This document shows positions 47,357 to 59,029 of a stretch of 64,000 nucleotides of DNA, one piece after another. A program made the translations under genes and the position numbers. The notes below the pieces were generated by a model that had not been told where the DNA came from, ran no database searches, and saw only the letters and a list, made by a program, of their open reading frames with translations. Position 1 is the first letter of the stretch. Every line of letters begins with the position of its first letter. The DNA lies in assembly GCF_036669915.1 (NCBI RefSeq), contig NC_089315.1:17223003-17287002 (forward strand), given 5' to 3'. Source of the stretch: Pocillopora verrucosa. Taxonomy: Eukaryota; Cnidaria; Anthozoa; Scleractinia; Pocilloporidae.

Positions 47357-50300
47357 ATTTTGCCATGATGGGATCATGTTGCCTTCTATCGACGGTGCTA
47401 CGAAAGGGTCTTACCTGTATAACAATGATAAGATAGGAATAATATTCAATTTGCATTGCAAAGGCGCCGTGAGCAGAGCTAGAGGTTGGTTTAATAAGTG
47501 CATGTTTGCACAACAAGTAAATAAATGTAGCTCGTATGATTGATACAATTTAAAAAACTATGAATACTGACAACAATCAATTACAAGGAGCAGGTGTTGT
47601 CCTCTTTGACTATTTTGCAGAAATGTATTTTGCAGGTAAATTGAATTGTAAACCGGAAGCAATAATAGAAGTTGTATCAGCGATCATCTAATAAACCTTA
47701 AAAATTGCATTTGCCTTGTGGAGGTAAGCTCAAACAAATGAATTTGTATTTGCCTAATTAATCAATTCGAACAATGAAAGTTTTGATGATAATTGAACAA
47801 TCAATTCACATATTGAAAGCAGGCTTTGTCATAGTCTGTAAGTCTGACAGACTTAGGAAACACTAACAGGAATTTTTGTGAACAAGTCAGTCAGAAATCT
47901 TGGTGACCTACATCTCGTGCATTGGTTATCTGGGAACCCTTGCTAGTGTCCACCTGAAACCTGACGCGCATTTAACGGAGATTCCGTTACTAGCGCGATA
48001 ACTTAGCATAACTCGTAACAGATAGCGGCCATGTTGTTTATAATAAAACTCTCGGAAGGTAAGAGTAATTTTTTTTCTTAGATAAAGAACTCACTTTTCC
48101 TTTCTTCCCCCCAAGTGAAAATAGGCAAAAATTGGCTGTGTAGCAAACTAGAATAATTATTTATCAACAAAGTATACGATGCATTAAATATTCGTTGTAA
48201 GGCTTAAAAATTTTCTATGCTATGTAAGCCTTCCGTTTGAGATCGAGAATGTAGAGGCAATTGATGCAGGTCGTGAAGGGTCTCACACGACTCTAGCATA
48301 GTAACGCCGCAACATCACTGAATTATTCTGTTGAAAGGAAAAATGGTCCATATTATTCTGAAGAAAATTGGTCATTTTATGTTTTAATCTTTGAAATTGC
48401 ACAACAAAATATCAATTTTCAACATCCACAATCATCAGAAATTGATATTGAACTCGTCAGACACGTATTGGTTTAGTTTTCGATTACTCTTATCTCCACC
48501 GTTCTTGAAAACATAAGATCGGCCTTAAAAACAACGCAACTTTCAGAACGTGGAATTCAGAATTAACTACATCCTTACCGTCGAGGTCTTAAGAAGGAGA
48601 GAGTATGTTGCTTGGTCTGTTCGAGACTGAATTCCTGTTGAGCAGTTCTTCCTGTGAACGGTATACAGGAGTTATACGTCCAGAAGAGTCTCTCCTTCGA
48701 TAGCCCTATCGTAGATAAATTTGAGTCTTAATTAGAAGATACCTTCCCGGAGTATATAAACGGATATAATACTGTGTTGCTGGAAAATCCACAAGTAGAT
48801 GTACTAACACTAATACCCGTCGTGCGTGACTTTGCTTGTTGAAGATTAATGCAAATTTGCGGCCGCTTTCTCGGAAATTGTGCTGATTTGTCATTGGTCA
48901 ACCAAGGGTGATTATATCAAGCTCTTGGATACTTTTCGTTTGAACTTCAAACCCGATCATTCCATCGTGAATAATACAGAAAGGACTTAATGACAGGAAA
49001 CAGTTATGTTTAAGGAGACATTCTTCTTTCTTTCATATACCGGAAGGACTTTATAATCCTAGTTATATGTCAATTTGGCTGTCTTTCTGACGCATCTTAG
49101 CAGGTCGGAATGCTTTCTCCTTATTTTCATCGACAATAGCCGGTGCACCGGGATTTTTTTCGATATTTTGGTATCTTTCGCTCTTCCTTTAAAGATTAAT
49201 AAACGCAAATTAACCTCAACCCATCCTTGCATGGCAAGGAAGGTCGCGCTAATAAGATCGTGGTAATATGTTTGGAGATTGGCGTTGTAATGTCTCTAAT
49301 GGCCATTGGCTACGCTCAAGACCCCGAACATAATTGTTCTCGCTATGGACCTCTTGCCCTTTTAAAAACGTTTATATTTTTGTCTTTTCTTTTATGATAA
49401 AATACGCGCTTTATGCCAGGAAAATTGGTTGATGCAAATTGTAGAAACTAGGCTTTCACAGAACATTTAAATGAACTTTAAATAGGAGGAACGCGCTTCA
49501 TGATCCTTCTTTGTTTGGAGAGAAATCGAACTGATAGCCTTTATTTTCAGGCGGAAAATTATCTCTGATTTTTTTCCTCGGAAAAACAATGAATTTGAAA
49601 ACAGGATTCTAAAAGAATTTCTAAAGCTGCGTTAGCCCTTCATGCGTTAGCCCTTCGTATGAGTAAAAGGAGAGACGCCCATACGCCTTTTCATTTACCT
49701 TACGGTTGCAAACATCGGCGAAGTGACACTCGTGAAGAGTACAGCCTCTAACTCGATTGAAATTTCTACAAATATTTCTATCATCAGGACTGTAATCTGC
49801 GAAAGCTGTAGCCCCTGGGAGGCTTTGCCTAATGAGGGTCTAGTTGTAATTACCATCGGCTCTGAGGAAAATGTGTGCAGATGGTGGGTGCCAAAACTCC
49901 ACGGGTAATCATAAATGGCTTGAATGTAATGAAATTCATCAGCAATCCTGATGGCCGGCTACGTTTAGCACTAAGTTCCATAATTTTGCAGGTTTAGGCG
50001 AGATAATACTACATATCCTGAAGGGATGGTCACTTCGCACAAGAGGGCAACTGGTGGAAAATCTAAGAGTTCCCTATAACCCACTAGGCCAAGAACTGAT
50101 TTTAGGTCTAGAGGAAATTGAAGGTTTCTCACCCTCTATAGCTTGGGTCGGATTTAAATACATCGCTAACTCTTGAGCAGCTTCAGGTCCCACCAGAGGC
50201 CCGTCCAGATTATGTGAAAACGTGCTCGGCTCAGCTGGATGGCCAATTTGGTTTGTTTACGTACCCGCAATCAACGCGTCCAGCGGTGTCTGTGGGATGC

Positions 50301-50560
50301 TCTTGGTTATTCATATAGCCCTGGACGCACTTGTCCCAACTAACATGGCCACCGAATATTGTTGAATGGTAAAACTGAGTTGTCGATCCGTACGGTCCAT
50401 ACGGAGCGTCTAATATGTTCACGAGTCGTAAGGTTGTGTGGCCATAAACGGATTAATGATTCGTACGAGTCGTACGGATCGTCTACGAGTCCTAAAGTTT
50501 TCTAGCCGATCCGTGATCCTCATTAGTGAGTCGACTTCAACGATCCGTGCGGATCATGTG

Positions 50561-50855
50561 CGAAGTGCACAAACAACAAGAGCATTCCGCAGGCTACTAA
50601 AAAGCACCGTCCGAAGTGCACGAACAAGAAGTTTATTCCTCGCTCAACTAAAAAGGACCAAAAGGCACCAGGCAAAGTGCAGAAACAACAACAATATTCT
50701 GCGTTCTACCAAAAGAGCACCGTACAGAGTGCACCAACAACACGAGTATTCCATGTTCTACTTAGATGCACTGCGCAACAAGAGGTGCATTCCTCGTTCT
50801 GCTATAAAGCACCGCGAAGTGCACGAACGAGAAGTTTATTTCTCGTTCTGCTTAA
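50561..50855 (+). repeat. Minisatellite, about 45-61 bp units, six copies
   Basis: Imperfect units follow the scheme CGAAGTGCACGAACAAGAAG, then TTTATTCCTCGTTCT, then ACTAAAAAGCACC. Units start near 50,561, 50,612, 50,673, 50,725, 50,770 and 50,815. The open frames across it come from the repeat and are not genes. Confidence 0.8.
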
Positions 50856-50896
50856 AAAAAAAAGTATAAGAAATATCTAGTTTTTGTATCTAACAG

Positions 50897-51058
50897 ATTG
50901 CCTGTGAAGAGATAGCATCTGCAATGGGAGCAGCTTTACACGCAGGGCTTACTTGTCCAATAGTTGGACAAGAGTATCAGTTGAGCCAAGTTGCCGATGC
51001 TTGCGTCTATATTGCAGAAGGAAAAGGTGCCAGAGGGAAATTGGTCTTGATTGTTTAA
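50897..51058 (+). pseudogene. Orphan intact copy of the oxidoreductase last exon (copy 3)
   Basis: An acceptor (TTTTTGTATCTAACAG) precedes a 162-nt open frame, exactly the length and phase of exon 8 of the oxidoreductase gene, ending TAA. It encodes 53 residues, with VGQEYQLSQVADACVYIAEG and [10 protein letters not shown] aligned to the end of the enzyme. No other oxidoreductase exon is found within several kilobases. It lies 18.7 kb past the working exon on the same strand, beyond receptors A and B on the other strand. It may be the last survivor of a second gene broken by the receptor expansion, or an alternative last exon. The open frame argues for recent loss or some use. Confidence 0.75.
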
Positions 51059-51211
51059 TTGGGAAAGTATGAGTTGGACATTGCCTGCTTGTTTTCTTGA
51101 TTACAATTGGTCTCGTCGAGGTTTAAAAAATTATGGGTTTTCAAAGAGTTTTCCTACTGTAGATAATGATTTCAAGATCAGGTTTGAAATAAGTTATTGT
51201 ACTCAGTTTAC

Positions 51212-51300
51212 GGTCAAGTCGCCCAGAAGTCAGCTCGCCTGACGTCACATCACCCGGAACCTGAGTCACGTCGCCTGGAATATTCGTCATGTCGCCCGAT
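51212..51300 (+). repeat. Degenerate GTCGCC-type tandem tract
   Basis: Short units such as GTCAAGTCGCCC, GTCACATCACCC, GTCACGTCGCCT and GTCATGTCGCCC recur at about 20-30 bp spacing. Confidence 0.6.
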
Positions 51301-51726
51301 TTTTTTTGTTATCACTTGTAAAAACATCAAAATGGAATATTTTTAGAAACTGTTGAAGCTACCGATCGAAACACCTTTTAGGGGTACATACTTACGTTAC
51401 CAATCCTTTACCAGCAAAATGTCACTGTAAATGCGACCTGATTTACAGTAGTTACAAATAGGATTAAATACACGGAGCTAAATTAATTTTCTTTATTAAG
51501 GGAAATCCTATTCAGGCATTATAACCATTATAAGTATCAGAATGCACAATACACTGCACAGAAAAATCAAGTATACAAAAATAACAACAGTACTTTAATT
51601 ATGCAAAACAGCACCTTCACTAAAAACAATATTTAATGACAACTATGTAAAAAATAACTATTTCAACTGTTTCTTCTTTTCATTGTTGCTCATTTGTTTT
51701 ATCTTACTTTACAGATCTCTTTACGT

Positions 51727-51960
51727 TTAACCCTTTCACTCTCAAAATCTAACTCTCCTCATGATTTAACTTTCATTTCTAATGGTATTTCTGAGAATTT
51801 AGTCGTGAATTAATTGATGGTCTCCTGGTTGCCGTTGTACCTTTCTTTATTTTCATCACCTGCCTACTTTTTATTCTACACTAGATATTATTAGGAGAAA
51901 TTATGTGACACAATTATGCTCCAAAGACCTGATTGGTTACCTCAAAAAAGTTAAATCCAC
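51727..51960 (-). repeat. Dispersed repeat, inverse copy of the 16,020 family
   Basis: It begins TTAACCCTTTCACTCTCAAA, the inverse of the end block of the repeat at 16,020-16,162, and continues through TTCTGAGAATTT and TTATTAGGAGAAATTATGTG. Similarity is patchy. Confidence 0.4.
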
Positions 51961-53083
51961 TAAGTTAAGATAATTTCTCACTGTAGCTAAATCTCTATTC
52001 GCAATTAGTCCACCATTGAGCACATTTCCGGTGAAAATCATTGAATGATTATTTTCCAACTGGCCAATTTCATAATTCAGTCTACATGTGATTATTAGTT
52101 AGGACCACCCTAACTGGAAATGTAATCAGGTTTTTTAGAGGAAGAACTACATTTTGCTGTTTTTTTTTGGTGTTGGAAGCTATCTCCCAGAAGATAACCT
52201 CAAACGTTGTCAATAAAGTCTAAATGTCTTGCCCGGGTTGTTCAAATCTGAGTTAAGATAACCCATGGTTAGCATGGAATTTGATTTCAGGTCTGAAAGC
52301 TTTAAAAGAAAATTCGTTTAAAACTTTTTGCTTGCAATTTGATCTTTGAATGTTCTAAAAAGAATAGGGAAAATTTTCACTAAAAGGGTTTGGAAAAAAG
52401 AAGTATAGAAACCTGCATTAAAATTTATCCCTGGGCTGACACAAATCGGCCTTTGAACAACTGGGCCCTGAACTTTAAACTTACTTACATAACTAATGCA
52501 ACTGTGTTTAAGTGTAATGATGTTTCATCTATTTAAACTACTGAGTTGTAAATATCCTATAATTTTTGGAGGAGAGAAGGTGACATTTTATCATTTTAGA
52601 GTTAATTTGCTACTTTCACAAGTGCCACAGCCCTCGATGAAAAATAATACCTCCAGTATTATGTTTCCTGACAAGTTCATGCAATTCACCGTGAACATTA
52701 TAATCACTAATTATAATCTACATTTACTGGTAGTTAGGTTATCTCACGCAAAGTGTTATTTTGCATGATATAACATACATTAATTGTCATCAGACTGAAA
52801 TTTTTAAAAATAACACTAGGAGATTTAAGTAATTAGGTTATTAATTTTTATGGCTTATTGACATGCATCAGTGAAAGGTTTGATTGATATCTATTATGTA
52901 GAAAGATTGAAAAAATTGACCCTTAAAATAAACGGTTTGAATTAGCCACTCAGAGTGGGCTGTAAGCAATGATTTTTAGACCCCCCAAAAATGTACTCAA
53001 AACTACACGTGAACTTCATTCATCAGCTACATGCATCAGGTAGCTGTCTGCAACTCTTTCCCTGCTTTTTGGAGTAAAGGTAT

Positions 53084-56040
53084 TCATCTTACTTCATTTT
53101 GTAAATGTAGACGGATGCGTTGAACAACATCTCGACGTTTTACGTCTGGGCTCTCTAGGATATCTATAAGGTCAGCAATAGTGAATTCTGGACGTGTCGC
53201 TCTCAGTTTTCTTAACAGTTCTCCTGTAGCTGGACTTTCCATTGACTTTCCGTTTTTCCAGTAATCCAGATCGTCCTGGTCAATCTGTAATGCCTTTCCC
53301 ACTTTTTTCCAACCACAGTCCACTTCAAGTTTCTTAACGAGGATGTCTTCAAGAAAGGGGGATATGTCACTTAAGGGTGTATCTGAAATTTAGGTACATA
53401 TAGGTGATTGAAGTGAGATAAGATTATTAATACTGTATCACTAAAAAACTTTTCATCTTGTCTTTTTTCATTAAGAAATCTTTTGATTGAAAAAGAACCT
53501 CTCTTTTAGAGTTACTCACTTTCAAGGCCAGCAGCAGATGTGCTTTTCTCAGAAAAGCTGCCTTCCAAATTGCCATTGATTAGAGAGACTTGTGTGTCGT
53601 CACCTAAAAAAAAATAAAAAGAGACAGTGGCGAGATCCTACACAAAAGAAAAAAATATAATAAATTTTAGGTAGCTTGACTCTCATTAGTTTGACACTCC
53701 TTAATATTGCATCGTACATTTTTGTCATTTTCTTTTTTTAACCCTACCAACATCATATGTACTTACAAAACTAAGTTTATTTGCTGATTACAGAAAAAAA
53801 CTTACAGAAAAATTTCTTACAAGCCAGAGACTAATCAAAGTGCAAACACTGCATGAATACAGAGAAAGTAGGATGCTTAGAACCCAAAATGAATGGCCTC
53901 TTCTCTATGAAGCAAGTACATGAATTGTGAAAATACTGTGGCTGTGATTCTTACACAGTACTTTAAGTCATTACGTTTTGTCAAGTTATCCGAGGGTAAT
54001 AAATGGCCATGGACCCCAAGAAATGAGATTGGCGGTTTATTTTGATTAAGGACGTGTCAAATTTGCTGGGGTTGTTTGATAAGTAGAATCATTTTTCAGG
54101 CAATCAGTCTCAACAGTTCAAAGATCTTTGCCTTTAGTTTATACATAGATTTTCTGGTAGAGACTTTTTTCTTACCGATTTGATGAGTTGTTTCATCCAG
54201 TAGCTGTTTATATTCTTCGGTACTCTTCAGATTTATACAACAATTAAACACACAATATCTAGGCTGAAGATGTCTTGACTGCCTTTTACAACAGAAGTAT
54301 ACTATGACGCAAACTGTGAACAGCGCCAAAATAGATATAGCCACAATAACGATTATTATAATCTTCACTAGTTTTGCGAAGTTCATTCCAAAACAGCTTG
54401 AAGCCATTTGCAAATTGGAATCGACAGTGTTGAAGTCAGTGGAGACAGTTCCAAATTCCTCGAATGATTTGGTGATGGTGGTTATAACAGTATCTGAATT
54501 ATTGCTGAGAAGAGTGGCGATTTTTTCGTTTGCCAGTTTAGTGGTATTTCCTTCACTGACTCCTTGCAGGACCTGCGGAACATCTCGTGTTACTCTCGTT
54601 CTTTTCAAAATGTTCTTCAATGCCAATTTCTTTGCGTTGCCTGAATTTTTACTGCTAGAAACACCTAGAAGTGGCGCTGGGTTTGGAGGATTTATTATCG
54701 TCGCAAACCTTTGAGAATCTATCTCCAATTTTTGAATATCATTTCCCTCATTTTCTATTTCTTGAGTACAGTTTGTTCTTAAGCATTGCCTGAGATAAAA
54801 GCACTCCACCTCAGCAAAGCGCTTTGGCGCACAACACGACGAACACTGTTTACAAGTGTCCACTGTGGGGCTCCATTGGAAGGTACCACGAGGACAGGTC
54901 CCACATTGTGCATTTTTGCTCGATGTACATGAGCTAACGGTTACTCTTGGACCGCATGTCAGACACAGTTTACAAATACCTCTTCCGCTAATGTCTTTAA
55001 AGGTTCCCGAGGGGCAAACGGTACAATTTATAAATGCATCTGGCTGTACTTTGCTGCCACATGGTGGGGTAAGTTGTTGTCCTGGGGGACAGTCTGGGCA
55101 TTCTTTGCATCCGGTTATCGAATTATGTCCTCCAAGAATCTGGTATGATGATCTTGTGCATGTTTCGCTTGGGTTGTCGTTAGTTTGGGGTATGTTCCAA
55201 ATAGTATACAGCTGTTTCAGAAGCAAAATAAAATATTAAGTAATGCAAGCACCCTTTCATCAATTAATTGAACCTTTCCATCGATGTTATCTACGGTAAT
55301 CGGAATTCGTTATATAAGTTTCGCAATATAATCAGGTGACTCTGAGAATGTTTATTGGCTTTACCAAATAGGGTAGTTCGCGTGACTACCACGGGTTAAG
55401 AACATTGAGCGAATTGCAGTTCCTTCACAAATCCCTAATTGCTGCTACTTTTGAATTGCTTTACGAGTTCAAAGTTTTCCTTATGATGAGTTGCACGTTA
55501 TCGCATATTCTACCGAGAGTGCTCGCATATGAATACTGCCATTTCACGTCAGCATACCTTTAGCATTTAGATGCTAGAGGCGATTTGTTTTGCTGTAGTT
55601 GGCCTTAAAATCAGGCAACAAACCTGACACAAAGGTCTCTATAATTCATTGCGATCAGCCGCAAACGAAATTAATATAACTTAGAGAGCGAAAACAGACC
55701 ACAAGTTGTCACGTAGTGGCGAGTAAATCTTAATAATTCTCTTAGGAACCGTGCTTGGAATCAAATATATCTAAATAAAAAGTGGCGTTATACTTGAAGT
55801 TACTTGACTGCATGTAATTGCTTTCTAGACTTAAATTAATTTCGTACATTAGTTTACTAGTTCTTCCGCTTACTTTATTCAAACATATAGTCAAAGAAAA
55901 ACAATTGAACTGACACTTACAAAGCAAATTATGAATGTAACAAAGATGATCCAAATAAATCTAAGGATCTTTGTGCGCTCCCGAACAGACAGCTCCATGG
56001 CTTCTCTCATCAAATAAGCGAGGTAATCTGTAAACTCCAT
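53084..56040 (-). CDS. TNF receptor superfamily death receptor C
   Basis: Exons are 55,921-56,040, 54,176-55,211, 53,520-53,603 and 53,084-53,382, giving 512 residues with intron phases 0, 1, 1. The start is the first ATG of an exon whose acceptor ends at 56,071 (TTCTCTCAATTCAG); the frame stays open back to that acceptor, so a further upstream start is possible. Exon 1 ends in a hydrophobic segment (FIWIIFVTFIICF). Exon 2 has three CRDs (CKECPDCPPGQQLTPPC; CTVCPSGTFKD..CKLCLTC; CGTCPRGTFQWSP..CKQCSSCC). A stalk follows with LKRTRVTRDV, then a membrane helix (IIIIVIVAISILALFTVCVI, about residues 320-348) and FCCKRQS. Exon 3 is the 28-codon linker (NGNLEGSFSEKSTS). Exon 4 is the death domain (LSDISPFLEDIL, CGWKKVGKALQI, EFTIADLIDILESPDV). 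It is the closest relative of receptor A in every part and the most intact of the pair. Confidence 0.92.
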
Positions 56041-57512
56041 CCTAACTGAACTTGTGGGGAGTATCGAAGCCTGAATTGAGAGAAGAAAGACAGCATTAAA
56101 AACCCAACGTTGTAAAATCAATTTATTTTCAGTCTAAACGGATGAGTAGCGTCGGAAGTGAATATGCCGGAATTTAGAGCTCGTATTACGAATCTGTAGA
56201 GGAACACAAGTAACACAATTGATTTTCTCATTCTTTGAGTAGTCTTCCTGGTCTTAGTCATTCACAAGTCGTATCATTATAATATATACATCTTGTTTTA
56301 CAACATTATTGGTGTGAATGCGGTACTTCAAGCAATGTATAGTGCGGTTTCCTAATGTTTACCTAGCGTTAAATAGTTGAGGTATGCTAATTGATGTTCT
56401 CGTCGCTTTACCCCTCCTTAAGCCCTTATATGAATTTTCACATCTCATGAATCAACAGCTTGTTACAAGCCCCTATGAATAAATTACTTTCACGTTTTGT
56501 ATAATTCAATGTTCCAACAAGTAACGTGTAGTAACTGTGGAAATTTGTGATGTCCTTTAGCTTTAAAGAATATCGAAAGCCTCCCTAAGCTTGCTGTCGT
56601 AAATCAGAATATCAAGCAGTATAGGTCACAGATCTCATTCAACAGCGATACTGCACTTTAGTTATAAGGCATAGTACCTTACGATGTCTTCTCATGCTTG
56701 CTCTGAACTAACCAGATCGACTCCTGATACCTCTGGCATGAAGATGTAACTTTCTTCCGATTATTTTGCGCAGAGCTTGGTAAAGAAAGAATCGAAATTA
56801 GCTAGTACCAGTTCCCCTGGTTCCGAGATCGAATTGATAAATTTCCCTTTCCGATTATGTAAACGGTCGGGATTTATATTCATATGTTTTTTTGTTGACT
56901 CTTGTGTTTTGTTTAGGCTAAAAATTCGCCGGCAATCTTCTTGGTAACTTGAAATCCTGCGATTTTTGCGCATTTGTGTAACGCGGTCCCAAGTTTTTTT
57001 GAGAGTGGTTTTTGTCTGAGATCTTTACTCGAGATGCTAAAAGAATAAATATCTTGAAACCATGGCGGAAGTACAGAATTAATCGTTTTTGTTCACGTGA
57101 ACAACAGTTACACTTGTTCTACCCAACAATTCAAGAGTTTTCTCTAGTCCGGCGCAAAACTAATCAGCCAGTAGAGTCATTAGCTACATCTGGCATTCCT
57201 TCACCTCGTTCTTTTATTCACTTTTTTTCGAAAGAGAAATCATCAATGTTATAAATCTGACTTTAATCAAAAATGTTTTGTGTATGAAAATAACTCGGAG
57301 ACAGAATCTCTCTTCAAATCTAAATCCTAAAACTTAACTGGCTCAGTTCTCCTTGGCGGAAATGCTCCACTTTTATAAATATTTGTTGACGATACCCAAC
57401 GCTGTAAATTCTCGTGCAAGTTTATATCGAAGACAGCACTGGAAACTGAACAACCCACTTAATGAACAGCTAGCTGTTCGCAGCATTTTTTTTCTCATTA
57501 GTTACAAAAAAA

Positions 57513-57980
57513 CACTTGAACCTGTATCAAGCAGCTATACACGCGGAATGGCGGGTTGACCGTTTAATGCAGTTTGACCAGCAAATAACTTGCGTGACAT
57601 TGGTGCGTACTATTTGTCCTGACAGTATTAATTAGGAAGAAAGATAATCTGCAATACATTGAGGGCATTTAAACTCAAAGCACTAATATTCATTCCGGGA
57701 GATAAACATAAAATGAATTTGACTCGAAAGATTACTCTTAGTTTTATTCGAGTGGTTCCACTTTAAGTAATCATTTAATATAGATAGGCCGGGAGAACAA
57801 TACAAACAAGCCTTTGGGACTTAGTCAAGGATGACCACGACCGCTTAATAAAGGTGTGACCGCTTAATAGAGATGAAAATTACTGTGCTTAAGGGAAAAA
57901 AAATTTCGGGATTTCGACAACAGACCGCTTAATACTGGATGACCGCTAAGTGTGGTGCCGCTTAATACAGGTTCGATTGT
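57513..57980. mobile_element. Foldback element (copy 2)
   Basis: The left end, ACTTGAACCTGTATCAAGCA, is inverted relative to the right end, GCCGCTTAATACAGGTTCGA. Internal GACCGCTTAATA motifs occur four to five times. A body segment (CGAAAGATTACTCTTAGTTT, GAGTGGTTCCA) matches copy 1 at about 40,262. The 12-bp satellite is absent. Confidence 0.7.
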
Positions 57981-58668
57981 ATTTAAAGGATAATAAACCA
58001 AAGGAATATCATTAAACACAATATCCTCCATTTGGTGCGAAATATGCTCGTTCGTTCACACTTTAAAGACGTGACTACTCATGTTTGCGGGAAACCCTTG
58101 GAAGTTTGGGAGTTAGCTGCGCACTCGCCACCAATATTTATGCATGCAAATTACCACCTGAAACCTGTAAGATTCATTATCTGCTTGGCGCGTCTTCTGG
58201 TTGTGAACAACTATATTCTATAATTGCTATGATTTTTAAGTTACGCTGCAAGCTCTGAGAAGCCTTTGATTTTATCACTAATTCCAATCAGCATACAACT
58301 TGGCTTATAGATAAATATTGACCTGCTGATTCAATTCGATGATAAAAAGTTTGGATCACCAAACTTGTTCTTTTAGGTACAGGCACATGAAATCGAAATT
58401 AGGGTGTTTCTATGTAAGGGGCTGCAGTGTAGGTGTGGTATTCTAATTTATCAATCAAACGATCATAACATATTCAGAAATATTTAGACATTTCTTGACA
58501 CCGTTTTCAAGGGAACACCGGTAAAAATGGGTGGTAGTGTCTATCCGTCAAGTAATTAAATCAAATGTTAAGCCCACATAAGCTTCGTGTTATTTCCTGC
58601 TTGGGCGCATGTTTCTACGATAGCAGGAAGTTTAATGAAAATGGTTTTCACTACATTTAAAATAAACT

Positions 58669-58674
58669 TTTATT
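58669..58674 (-). terminator. Candidate poly(A) signal of receptor D
   Basis: TTTATT on the plus strand gives AATAAA on the minus strand, about 355 bp after the stop codon of receptor D. Confidence 0.35.
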
Positions 58675-59029
58675 AACACTAAAACGAAATTATTTACACT
58701 ATAATACAGGTTTCGTAAATGTTTACAGTCAGATGAGGCGCTAGGTTGTTTTGTGGCGAACTGTCCTAGATCCCTATACCTCATCAAATCCCTGACAGAG
58801 AACTAAAAGAATGAATTCCATACGATTCAAGTAATTGTCAAATTGCATTTTGAATGTGCTATTTTTTGATTTGACAAACATCCGTTTAGCAGCTTCTATG
58901 AAGAAAAAAAATTTACACCCTGTTTAATCCTTAAACAGAATTGTATTCCTTAAAACTGTTTTCTGGACAGCAACAGGCAGCGGGGTTAAAAGGCCGAAAT
59001 CTTACCCACGCAAATAAAAAAAATCGTTA

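Larger units (their letters stand above)
47357..53083. other. Intergenic region between receptors B and C
   Basis: Apart from the lone oxidoreductase-type exon at 50,897-51,058 I see no gene. The region holds a block with scattered CGATCCGT and GTACGAGTCG motifs (about 50,385-50,550), a minisatellite, a degenerate GTCGCC tandem tract at about 51,212-51,300, and a dispersed repeat in inverse orientation near 51,727-51,960. Confidence 0.5.
56071..59029. other. Intergenic region between receptors C and D
   Basis: No gene is recognised. The part next to receptor C shares patches with the DNA upstream of receptor A. The second copy of the foldback element lies at 57,513-57,980. The short plus-strand frames around 57,000-57,560 have no ATG or family support. 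Confidence 0.5.

Noticed and set aside
54304-54714. 136-codon plus-strand frame opposite receptor C
   Set aside because: It is a shadow of the receptor exon, with no family resemblance, splice context or separate promoter.
56761-56973. 70-codon minus-strand frame upstream of receptor C, tested as an upstream coding exon
   Set aside because: It has no convincing donor in phase with exon 1 of receptor C and no clear protein match in the same place upstream of receptor A.
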